From: an uncultured Granulosicoccaceae bacterium
Lineage (GTDB): Bacteria; Pseudomonadota; Gammaproteobacteria; Granulosicoccales; Granulosicoccaceae
Assembly: GCA_938028465.1 (NCBI GenBank)
Contig: CALJAA010000210.1
Coordinates: 1 to 39,062, forward strand
DNA length: 39,062 nucleotides
Reading direction: 5' to 3'
Below the pieces are notes generated by a model. That model did no database searches. It saw only the letters and a program-made list of their open reading frames with translations, and was not told where the DNA came from. Both the position numbers and the translations under genes were made by a program. Below, in pieces: positions 7,512-14,886 of the stretch. Every line of letters begins with the position of its first letter. Positions within the stretch are counted from its first letter, which is position 1.

Positions 7512-8879
7512 ATGTCGGCCACTACTAATTCAATACGTTTTAGCAAACGAGCCATCTTCGCTGATTGCCGGCGTACGCTGCGCATGGCTTTACCGTTGAT
7601 GGCAGCGCAGGTTTTGCAATCAGCTAATAGCGTCGTGGATGCCCTGGTAGCGGGTCGTCTCGGGCGAGATGAATTAGCGGCCGGTGGCATCGGTGCGGGT
7701 ATCTGGTTTTTCTCTTCTCTTATTTGCATTGGTCTGATTGCAGGCGTATCGCCAACACTATCGAAACTGATAGGCGAGCGTCGACGCAATGCAGTGGGTG
7801 CAGGTTTTAGGCAAGGCATTTGGCTGGGTGTGTTTTGTGGTCTTGCCTCTCTAGTGCTCGCCCTTGTGCTGGCGTTTAGTGTGCCTCACTGGAATCTGGC
7901 TGATGGCTTAGCGCCGCTGGTACAACAGTATTTATTTGCAGCCTGTTGGAGCATGCCCGCGTTTGCAATGCTGATGGTTTGCCGTAATGTCTTTGAAGCA
8001 ACTGGTATTACAAAACCCGTGTTGCTCGTTCAAATAGTAGGCTTGATCGTTAACCTCTTAGGTAATCTCGGGTTTGGATTGGGTTGGTTCGGTTTACCTA
8101 AGTTAGGTTTGGTTGGTATTGGCCTATCCACCACATTGGTGTTTTTTGTTATGGCCATTGTGTTGTTTTGGTTTATGCGCGGGCCGCGATTTTCTCGCTA
8201 CCAGTTATTTGCGCAGTTTGAAGGCATTAATTTTGATGCCCAAAAAACGATGCTAATACTATCTGTTCCTATTTTCTTTGCCCTGCTGTTTGAAGCAGGC
8301 TTGTTTTCGGCCACAGCAATACAAATGGGTTTAATTGGATCAAAAGAATCTGCAGCACATAATATTGCGATTAGTATTTCGGCGCTAACTTACATGCTCC
8401 CATTGGGGATGTCATTTGCACTGACCGCCAGAGTAGGTCATGTATATGGTCGAGGTTTATCATCATCGATCCGTTTGCGTGTAGTCAGTGGATTGATATT
8501 AATGGTGATGCTGGCAGGTACCACTGCACTCATCCTGTTGGCTACGCGGCACGCTTTACCAACACTCTACACAACAGATGAATCGGTAAAATCACTGGCT
8601 GCCACATTGTTGGTATTTGGTGCTTTGTTTCAGTTGTCCGACGGCGCACAAATTGTGTTGATGGGGATGTTGCGCGGTTTGCAAGATACCCGAGTACCGA
8701 TGTTAATCAATGCGTTCTCCTATTGGGGCGTGGCATTTTTGTTGGGTTACTTTGCAGCGCATCACTGGGGTATGGGCGCGCGCGGGCTATGGATGGGCTT
8801 AGTGATTGGTTTGTCGGTATCGTCTTTATTATTGGGCATGCGGTTACGTGATCGATTAAGAGCGTTTGATAATGCCTAA
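7512..8879 (+). CDS. MATE family transporter (MOP superfamily)
   Basis: A 455-residue, highly hydrophobic protein with about 12 predicted membrane segments in two MatE halves. Seen: LRMALPLMAAQVLQSANSVV followed by DALVAGRLG and ELAAGGIGAG, the typical first-helix MATE signature, and a second half with MLILSVPIFFALLFEAGLFS, AAHNIAISISALTYMLPLGM and ALTARVGHVYG, ending with LMGMLRGLQDT. Known members are Na+ or H+ driven antiporters of cationic or organic solutes; the superfamily also holds lipid II flippase MurJ. This gene opens a six-gene operon: its last 8 bases overlap the GH20 gene. Because all downstream soluble products would act on peptidoglycan fragments, a role in moving such fragments or their products across the inner membrane is an attractive inference, but multidrug export remains the default. 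The ribosome-binding site before ATG 7512 is weak. Confidence 0.88.
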   Translation: MSATTNSIRFSKRAIFADCRRTLRMALPLMAAQVLQSANSVVDALVAGRLGRDELAAGGIGAGIWFFSSLICIGLIAGVSPTLSKLIGERRRNAVGAGFRQGIWLGVFCGLASLVLALVLAFSVPHWNLADGLAPLVQQYLFAACWSMPAFAMLMVCRNVFEATGITKPVLLVQIVGLIVNLLGNLGFGLGWFGLPKLGLVGIGLSTTLVFFVMAIVLFWFMRGPRFSRYQLFAQFEGINFDAQKTMLILSVPIFFALLFEAGLFSATAIQMGLIGSKESAAHNIAISISALTYMLPLGMSFALTARVGHVYGRGLSSSIRLRVVSGLILMVMLAGTTALILLATRHALPTLYTTDESVKSLAATLLVFGALFQLSDGAQIVLMGMLRGLQDTRVPMLINAFSYWGVAFLLGYFAAHHWGMGARGLWMGLVIGLSVSSLLLGMRLRDRLRAFDNA

Positions 8880-10809
8880 ACAAACGCCACCATTACAACT
8901 CGCTATTCAGTGGCAATTTGGTGCTAAAGGCTATATTGATTCTGGAAAAATGTCTTTGCACAATCAGGGTGAGCATTCACTGGATGGGGCAAGATTGTGC
9001 TTATCAGGCATCGTGCGGTTTACTGAAAACACACCGATAACCGGTGCCACACTAGATGAATGTACTTCTAATTATGCTGTTTTTACCCCCGATCCAAACC
9101 AATCATTAAACCCTGGAGACGTTTGGGATATCAAGGTAGGCGAGCCAGATTACCCGATGCGGCATTACACTGAGGGAGTTGTTAGCGCCTACCTCTGTTT
9201 ACAAGACGGTACGCTGATGGATGTGCCGATCACGCAAGCTTCTGCTCAACAAGGGTCGGTGATGCATCTGCCCAAAGCACTTACCGTAAAATCAGCCAAC
9301 GAAGAGCCTTTAGCTAATAATAGCTGGAGCATTATACCGTACCCCAACGAGTTGAATTTGCAAGGTGTGTCAAACGCACCTACGGGTCTGCATTTTGATA
9401 AAGCCCGTATTGAGCTTCAAGCTATTGTAGATAGCTTTCTAAGCCTAACTAAGCAACTCTTCCCGCAAGAGGCATGGTATGAGCCAGATGGGGCTGCAAC
9501 ACTGACTGTGTTATTTGCTGATGGCAAGCAATATGAAGAAGAACAATACAGTCTAACGTTTGATGTTAATCAAGTGCTGGTTACAGCGTCGAATGCAAAT
9601 GGTTACCTATATGGTTTGATCACTTTAGGGCAATTAATCAGAGCATCCAATATCAATCCGTCTGTGGCGTTTCCGGCAAGCGGTGAAATCAGTGATCAAC
9701 CCGCACATGCATGGCGAGGCTGCCATTTAGATGTCGCGAGGCAGTTTTATAGCGTCAACACGGTTGAACAGTTTCTTAACGTCATGGCATGGAACAAGCT
9801 AAACCGCTTTCATTGGCATCTGAGTGATGACGAAGCATGGCGAGTTGAAATCAATGCCTACCCAGAGCTAACAGAAATTGGCGCATGGCGAGGACATGGC
9901 AAGCCGATACCGCCAGTGCTGGGTACCGGTAGCCGTACTGTTGGTGGCTTTTATACACAGCAAGACATCAAACAAGTTGTAAAGAGCGCTGATCGTTTAG
10001 GCATTGTTGTGGTGCCCGAGTTAGATATGCCTGGGCATTGTTATGCTGCCTTGCAGTCCATCACTAACCTTGCTGATCCGTTAGAGCCCGTGTCGTATAA
10101 ATCATTGCAAGGGTTTGCTAATAACTGCCTTAACCCTGTGCGAGATGAAACCTATACCTTTATTGAACATGTGTTGGATGAGTTGTTGCCATTGTTTCCT
10201 GGTAACTTTTGGCATGTGGGCGCAGACGAGGTGCCGGATACAGCTTGGCACGCCGCTCCTTCTGTTCGTGGTTCTAACCACAATAATATTGAAACTGCGC
10301 GATCACTACAGGCTGTGTTTCTTAAGCGGCTACAAGCCATGCTGTCTCAGCGTGGCGTCATTACAGGTGCGTGGCAAGAGGCTGCGATTGAAGAAGGTAT
10401 CGGCACGGATAATTCGTATTTGGTGGCATGGCTCGATACTGATGTTGCAAAACAGCTTGCCAAGCGTGGATATCAGGTTGTCGTGAGCGCAGGGCAGGCC
10501 TATTATCTTGATATGGCCATGGCGGATGAATGGTCGGAGCCAGGTTTAGGATGGGCGGGCAGTGTTAGCCTTGAGCAAACCTACGGGTTTGACCCAACTG
10601 AAGGCTGGAGTGATGAGCTTCAACCGCGTTGTATGGGAGTACAAGCTTGTATCTGGTCAGAACAGATGATTAACGCTGCGGTGTTTGATTATCTGGTGTT
10701 TCCACGTTTATCCGCAATGGCGGAAACTGCGTGGACATACAAACACAACAAAGATTGGAAACGATTCTCAACTGTATGCAACTCTATGCCAACACTCTAT
10801 AACTCATGA
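8872..10809 (+). CDS. GH20 beta-N-acetylhexosaminidase, apparently cytoplasmic
   Basis: A 645-residue family 20 glycoside hydrolase. The catalytic TIM barrel spans about residues 280-620: WRGCHLDVARQFY, NRFHWHLSDDEAWRVEI, VVPELDMPGHCYAAL and, near residue 450, WHVGADEVP, where the Asp-Glu pair provides the oxazoline-stabilising Asp and acid/base Glu. A GH20b-like domain (about 150-270, ending GLITLGQLIRA) and an extra N-terminal beta domain (about 5-120, related to bacterial chitobiase N-terminal domains) precede it. The start is ATG 8872, overlapping the MATE stop; an upstream in-frame TTG at 8866 is less likely. No signal peptide, which is unusual for GH20 enzymes that meet polymers outside the cell and suggests an imported substrate such as chitobiose or GlcNAc-anhydroMurNAc. 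It overlaps the next gene by 4 bases (ATGA). Confidence 0.9.
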   Translation: MPKQTPPLQLAIQWQFGAKGYIDSGKMSLHNQGEHSLDGARLCLSGIVRFTENTPITGATLDECTSNYAVFTPDPNQSLNPGDVWDIKVGEPDYPMRHYTEGVVSAYLCLQDGTLMDVPITQASAQQGSVMHLPKALTVKSANEEPLANNSWSIIPYPNELNLQGVSNAPTGLHFDKARIELQAIVDSFLSLTKQLFPQEAWYEPDGAATLTVLFADGKQYEEEQYSLTFDVNQVLVTASNANGYLYGLITLGQLIRASNINPSVAFPASGEISDQPAHAWRGCHLDVARQFYSVNTVEQFLNVMAWNKLNRFHWHLSDDEAWRVEINAYPELTEIGAWRGHGKPIPPVLGTGSRTVGGFYTQQDIKQVVKSADRLGIVVVPELDMPGHCYAALQSITNLADPLEPVSYKSLQGFANNCLNPVRDETYTFIEHVLDELLPLFPGNFWHVGADEVPDTAWHAAPSVRGSNHNNIETARSLQAVFLKRLQAMLSQRGVITGAWQEAAIEEGIGTDNSYLVAWLDTDVAKQLAKRGYQVVVSAGQAYYLDMAMADEWSEPGLGWAGSVSLEQTYGFDPTEGWSDELQPRCMGVQACIWSEQMINAAVFDYLVFPRLSAMAETAWTYKHNKDWKRFSTVCNSMPTLYNS

Positions 10810-11240
10810 GCCAAGTATTAAAGCCAGAAGATGTTAATTACTTAGTCGTTCACTGCTCTGCTTCTGATGATGATGTGGACATGTCGTCAAGTGATATCCA
10901 TGAAATGCATCTCGGCTTTGGTTGGCATGGTATTGGTTATCACCGGGTGATACGTCGATCAGGCCAGCTTGAAATGGGGCGGCCGGAGTATTGGGTTGGT
11001 GCGCATGTGTTCGGGTTTAACGATCAAAGCGTAGGCGTTTGCATGATCGGTTGCCATGAATTTACCGATGAGCAATTCCATACTCTAGAGGCGACGCTGC
11101 GTGAGTGGCGCAAGCGTTATCCTCAAGCCACCATATGTGGTCATTGCGATTTTTCTTACACCGAAAAAACTTGCCCCAATTTTAACGTAGCCGATTGGTG
11201 TGAATCAAAGGGTATTAGCGTTGGGCCGGTACAGGCGTGA
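10806..11240 (+). CDS. N-acetylmuramoyl-L-alanine amidase, T7-lysozyme-like (Amidase_2)
   Basis: A 144-residue zinc amidase. Its layout closely follows phage T7 lysozyme: YLVVHCSAS near the N-terminus (first zinc His), GWHGIGYHRVIRRSGQLEMGR (catalytic Tyr within GYH; motif given in part), VGAHVFGFNDQSVGVCMIG, ICGHCDF (second zinc His) and KTCPNFNVADW (zinc Cys). Known reaction: hydrolysis of the bond between N-acetylmuramic acid and L-alanine. There is no signal peptide, so it would act in the cytoplasm on imported muropeptides, as AmpD does in enterobacteria, although AmpD itself is longer and less like T7 lysozyme. Start and stop overlap both neighbours by 4 bases, giving strong translational coupling. 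No phage genes are nearby, so a prophage remnant is unlikely. Confidence 0.9.
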   Translation: MSQVLKPEDVNYLVVHCSASDDDVDMSSSDIHEMHLGFGWHGIGYHRVIRRSGQLEMGRPEYWVGAHVFGFNDQSVGVCMIGCHEFTDEQFHTLEATLREWRKRYPQATICGHCDFSYTEKTCPNFNVADWCESKGISVGPVQA

Positions 11241-12001
11241 GCATTAAACACATCATAGTGCGTAGCGCACCGCTTTACGCCGTGGCTGATTACGCTGCAG
11301 AGCTAGAAACTGAATGCTTGTTTGGTGAGCAGTTTGACGTTGTAAAAAGTGAGTTAACGTTCTCGTTCGGCAAGCTCGTTACGGACGGGTACGAGGGATG
11401 GGTGCCTACGGCTGCTTTGGGTGAACTGCCAACAGCCACTCATCGTATCTCTGCACTTGGCACTTGGGTGCGAGCTAATGAAGATATTAAAAGCCAATCC
11501 CTGATGTCTTTGAGTATGGGGTCGTTGGTAACGGTACAGCAGCAAGCGGATCGTATCAACCAAGTGGCTATGCCGCTGGATGCGCAAGGGTACATACCAC
11601 AATCGCATTCCATGGTAGCTGAAGAGGTGCAGCATGATTGGGTGTGCGTTGCTGAACTATTTTTAGGCGTTCCTTATCTTTGGGGTGGCCGCACGCAAAA
11701 TGGGCTCGACTGCTCGGCCTTGGTTCAACTAGCGGCGCAGAGTGCGCAATTGAAACTGCCACGAAACACCTCACAGCAGCAATATGAAGGCAACGCAATC
11801 GACAGTGTTGAACAATTGCAGCGGGGTGATTTAGTCTTTTGGAAAGGCCATGTTGGAGTGATGCAGTCAGCCACCCAGCTATTACATGCCAATGCTCATC
11901 ATATGCAGGTGGCCAGTGAGCCACTGCAGCAAGCTGTGGAGCGGATAAAACTAAAAGAAGGCCCGATAACTGCCATGCAGCGCTTGGTCAGCCGAGCCTA
12001 G
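11237..12001 (+). CDS. NlpC/P60 peptidase with SH3-like domains (YkfC-like)
   Basis: A 254-residue protein starting at GTG 11237, overlapping the previous stop by 4 bases. Residues about 1-120 look like two bacterial SH3-type beta domains (GYEGWVPTAALGEL, DAQGYIPQSH). Residues about 135-250 are an NlpC/P60 cysteine peptidase: FLGVPYLWGGRTQNGLDCSA carries the nucleophile Cys at about residue 159, GDLVFWKGHVGVM the His at about 204, and LLHANAHHMQV the third polar residue. The SH3-NlpC arrangement without signal peptide matches YkfC-type gamma-D-glutamyl-L-diamino acid endopeptidases, which trim free L-Ala-D-Glu-containing peptides in the cytoplasm. That is exactly the product left by the amidase encoded just upstream. 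Substrate assignment is inference from family and context; fold assignment is firm. Confidence 0.88.
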   Translation: MSIKHIIVRSAPLYAVADYAAELETECLFGEQFDVVKSELTFSFGKLVTDGYEGWVPTAALGELPTATHRISALGTWVRANEDIKSQSLMSLSMGSLVTVQQQADRINQVAMPLDAQGYIPQSHSMVAEEVQHDWVCVAELFLGVPYLWGGRTQNGLDCSALVQLAAQSAQLKLPRNTSQQQYEGNAIDSVEQLQRGDLVFWKGHVGVMQSATQLLHANAHHMQVASEPLQQAVERIKLKEGPITAMQRLVSRA

Positions 12002-12003
12002 CC

Positions 12004-13107
12004 GTGGCAACCTCTTCGTCAATGCTATCCATAATCGGCTTAATGTCTGGCACCAGTGTTGATGGCATTGACGCAGCCTTAGTTCATACCGATGGCAATA
12101 CACTGAACCGTACAGCCCATGTATTAACGGGCCAATATCGCAACGCAACGAAACAAGCCATATTGCAGATAGTGAATAACCCAGAGAGTTTGCTCCGCGA
12201 TCGTGCATTCGCTTTAGAATTAGAGTTATTAATTGCAGAAGATCATGCGGTAGTTGTTAATGAATTAAAACAACGCGCAGGAGAAAAGATCGACTTACTT
12301 GGGTTTCATGGGCAAACGGTATATCACAACCCAAATGCAGCATTAACGATTCAGTTAGGAGATGCTAGAACCTTAGCTCAATTGACCGGTGTTAATACGG
12401 TATTTGATTTCCGCCTCAACGATATGGTTCATGGTGGGCAGGGCGCGCCTTTAGCACCGATCTATCACCAATACCTATTGAGTGAATTTGCCATTCAAGC
12501 CCCGTCGGCGTTTCTTAATATTGGTGGTATCAGTAATGTCACACTTTGGGATGGGCAGCATTTATTGGGTTTTGATTGTGGCCCGGGTAATTGTTTGATG
12601 GATGATTATATGCGTAAGCACTTTGATCGTTCTTATGATGAAGCCGGAGGCATTGCAGCACAAGGGGTTGTTGATGAATCATTACTTATGCGGCTAATGA
12701 GTGATGCCTATTTTGATGTGGCGCCACCTAAATCACTTGATCGGCAATACTTTTCAGCCATGTTGGTTCAGTTAAACGCACTTAATAAACATGATGCTAT
12801 GGCTACGCTAAATGCCTTTACAGTTGAAGCCATTGTTAAGTCAATCCATCATTTGCCTATTCAACCATTGAGTATGATCGTTGCCGGTGGCGGTCAACAC
12901 AACGCGCAGCTGATGAGTAATCTCAAATCTAGATTACACTGCGATGTAAAAAGTGCCGATGCCCATGGTATGGATGGCAACTACACAGAAGCCGAGCTGA
13001 TGGCGTACTTAGCAGCGCGGCATCATTATCAACAGCCGTATACCTACCCAGGTACTACCGGCGTTAATGCCCCTTGTAGTGGCGGTAAAACGGTTAAGGT
13101 TGGTTAA
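12004..13107 (+). CDS. anmK: Anhydro-N-acetylmuramic acid kinase
   Basis: A 367-residue ASKHA-fold sugar kinase. Diagnostic blocks: IIGLMSGTSVDGIDAALV at the N-terminus (phosphate-binding loop), LGFHGQTVYHNP, QLGDARTLAQLTG, VFDFRLNDMVHGGQGAPLAP, NIGGISNVT, GFDCGPGNCLMD and IVAGGGQHNAQL. Known reaction: ATP-dependent ring opening and phosphorylation of 1,6-anhydro-MurNAc to MurNAc-6-phosphate, the committed step of cell-wall sugar recycling. Start: GTG 12004 lies 2 bases after the NlpC/P60 stop; ATG 12022 (MLSIIGLMSG) is an equally plausible start and would give 361 residues. Its place behind hexosaminidase, amidase and peptidase genes is the strongest evidence that the operon handles peptidoglycan fragments. 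No murQ etherase is seen in the window. Confidence 0.95.
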   Translation: MATSSSMLSIIGLMSGTSVDGIDAALVHTDGNTLNRTAHVLTGQYRNATKQAILQIVNNPESLLRDRAFALELELLIAEDHAVVVNELKQRAGEKIDLLGFHGQTVYHNPNAALTIQLGDARTLAQLTGVNTVFDFRLNDMVHGGQGAPLAPIYHQYLLSEFAIQAPSAFLNIGGISNVTLWDGQHLLGFDCGPGNCLMDDYMRKHFDRSYDEAGGIAAQGVVDESLLMRLMSDAYFDVAPPKSLDRQYFSAMLVQLNALNKHDAMATLNAFTVEAIVKSIHHLPIQPLSMIVAGGGQHNAQLMSNLKSRLHCDVKSADAHGMDGNYTEAELMAYLAARHHYQQPYTYPGTTGVNAPCSGGKTVKVG

Positions 13108-13129
13108 CTAACAATAGGGTGACATCAGT

Positions 13130-13978
13130 ATGCAATGGCGAGAAGCAGCGGAGCGGGCACTCGGTGATTCTATCCAGTCTTTATCATCTGTTGGTGGTGG
13201 AGACTTTGCTGAGGCATTTCGAGCAGAGCTTGCATCTGGGCAGTCTGTATTTATTAAAACGCACCGTGCACCACCACCGGGTTTCTTTACCACTGAAGCC
13301 AATGGCTTATCGTGGCTACGAGCTACTAATACGGTAGCGATTCCCGAAGTGCTCGCCGTGTCTGACGATCCTCCGTTCCTAGCTTTAGAGTGGATAGACA
13401 TAGGCCATCAACGAAGTATTGATGATTCGGTACTGGGCAGATCATTGGCACAACTGCATAAACAATCGTTTGAATGCTTTGGCCGGCCCGACGCCTGTAC
13501 CACTGGCAGCTTGGCTGTGCCCAATGAGCCCACAGAGGGCTGGGCGACGTTTTTTGCCACCCAGCGGTTACTGCCGTTGGCAGATATAGCAGATGATCGT
13601 GGAGCATTACCTGCAAAGGGCATTGATGGGCTTAGACATGTTGCGTCAAAGCTTGAGCAGTGGCAGCTTGATGAGCCCGTATCGTTATTGCATGGTGACC
13701 TATGGGCGGGTAATAGGGTGTGTGCAGCGAATGGTCAGAGTTGGTTAATTGACCCAGCTGCACATGGTGGATGCAGAGAATTTGATATTGCCATGATGAT
13801 GTTGTTTGGCGGCTATGACGAAACCTGTTTTGCAGCCTACAACGAGGAGTACCCATTACAGCCTGAGTGGCAGTCACGCATAGCCTTGCATCAACTTGCA
13901 CCTCTAACGGTGCATGCGATTAAATTTGGTGGGTCGTACGGTAGTGCCACCATGGCTGCATTGAAAAAATACGTGTAA
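13130..13978 (+). CDS. Fructosamine kinase / FN3K family protein
   Basis: A 282-residue kinase-like protein. Near residue 187 it shows LLHGDLWAGN, the HGDxxxxN catalytic loop, followed by LIDPAAHGGCREFDIAMM, where Asp of DPA replaces the DFG Asp of protein kinases. This pairing and VFIKTH in the N-lobe are typical of the fructosamine/ketosamine-3-kinase family (PF03881). Known members phosphorylate sugars of glycated amines; the related APH-fold enzyme AmgK phosphorylates MurNAc and GlcNAc at the anomeric carbon. It sits 22 bp behind anmK as the last gene of the operon, so an amino-sugar, muropeptide-derived or glycated-peptide substrate is plausible. The region before it has no good ribosome-binding site, and the ATG at 13130 is chosen by family N-terminus. 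Convergent with the SDR gene, 14 bp apart. Confidence 0.82.
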   Translation: MQWREAAERALGDSIQSLSSVGGGDFAEAFRAELASGQSVFIKTHRAPPPGFFTTEANGLSWLRATNTVAIPEVLAVSDDPPFLALEWIDIGHQRSIDDSVLGRSLAQLHKQSFECFGRPDACTTGSLAVPNEPTEGWATFFATQRLLPLADIADDRGALPAKGIDGLRHVASKLEQWQLDEPVSLLHGDLWAGNRVCAANGQSWLIDPAAHGGCREFDIAMMMLFGGYDETCFAAYNEEYPLQPEWQSRIALHQLAPLTVHAIKFGGSYGSATMAALKKYV

Positions 13979-13992
13979 TGATTTGACTGCCG

Positions 13993-14826
13993 TTAACGCT
14001 GAGCGAATAATTTATCAAGTTGCCTTGATGATAGTAAACGCTTTAGTACGCCTGCGACACGGGTTGGGGTGGTGACGTAATATCGCGGTTTTGGCCGATT
14101 GCTATTGAGTGCTTTAAGCAATACGTCAGTGACAGCCGAAGAAGGTAATTCAAACCTATCTTTCTTTTTGTCGGTTTCGTATAGTCTTGGTATGACGTTT
14201 TTCTCGTAGTGTTCTTTATTTAACGAGTTTTCGACATCTATCCATTTTTCAAAATGGGGTTGTGAATTAACCCTTATTTTTGTTCCTATTGGGCCAGGCT
14301 CAATTAACACGGTGTGAATGTTCGTGTTGTGTAGCTCTAGGCGGAGGGTATCCGTTAAGCCTTCCATAGCAAATTTGGTTGAGTTGTAAGCGCCTCTATT
14401 GGGTAGTGCACAAAACCCTAAAACCGAAGAGCAGTTAATAATATAACCTTGCTTGTTTTCACGCATCGAGGGTATGAGTGCGCTGATTAATTCAAACTGA
14501 CCAAAAAGATTCGTTTCAAAAATGGCACGTAAGGCGTCTCTTGGTAGGTCTTCTACTAAACCTGGTATGCCGTAAGCGCCATTATTAAATAGGGCGTCGA
14601 GTTTGCCGTTGGTTTCAGACAGTACGCGTTGTGCTCCAGCGGTTACGGATTCAGAGCTAGCGTAGTCGAGGACAAAACTAGTTAAGCCTTCACCTTGTAA
14701 GCGTACGCAATCGGCCTCTTGCCGACAGGTGGCAAACACTTGCCATCCTTGAGCGTGTAGGGTGGACGCGGCGTCGTAACCAATGCCAGAGGAACAACCG
14801 GTAATCAGAATCGAACGTTGAGACAT
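13993..14826 (-). CDS. Short-chain dehydrogenase/reductase
   Basis: A 277-residue classical SDR. Residues about 5-20 show SILITGCSSGIGYDAA (TGxxxGIG NAD(P)-binding loop), then FVLDYASSES, ALFNNGAYGIPG (NNGA variant of NNAG), IINCSSVLGF with the catalytic Ser, and GAYNSTKFAMEG with YxxxK. LIEPGPIGTKI closes the cofactor site. The pattern resembles the 17-beta-HSD-like / YbbO group acting on retinol, steroid or fatty aldehyde-like substrates, but substrate cannot be read. Start is set at ATG 14826; a GTG 30 bases upstream would add MCASIAAHAL, which looks like non-family sequence. It is convergent with the kinase gene and probably separate from the lipoprotein gene behind it (60 bp). Confidence 0.88.
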   Translation of the reverse strand: MSQRSILITGCSSGIGYDAASTLHAQGWQVFATCRQEADCVRLQGEGLTSFVLDYASSESVTAGAQRVLSETNGKLDALFNNGAYGIPGLVEDLPRDALRAIFETNLFGQFELISALIPSMRENKQGYIINCSSVLGFCALPNRGAYNSTKFAMEGLTDTLRLELHNTNIHTVLIEPGPIGTKIRVNSQPHFEKWIDVENSLNKEHYEKNVIPRLYETDKKKDRFELPSSAVTDVLLKALNSNRPKPRYYVTTPTRVAGVLKRLLSSRQLDKLFAQR

Positions 14827-14886
14827 AAGCGCGTGCGCAGCGATAGACGCACACACGTTATCACAGAAGGATCGGCGGTACTACGC

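Noticed and set aside
10806..11240. Prophage remnant signalled by the T7-lysozyme-like gene.
   Set aside because: Both neighbours overlap it as coupled metabolic genes and no holin, terminase, integrase or structural gene occurs nearby.
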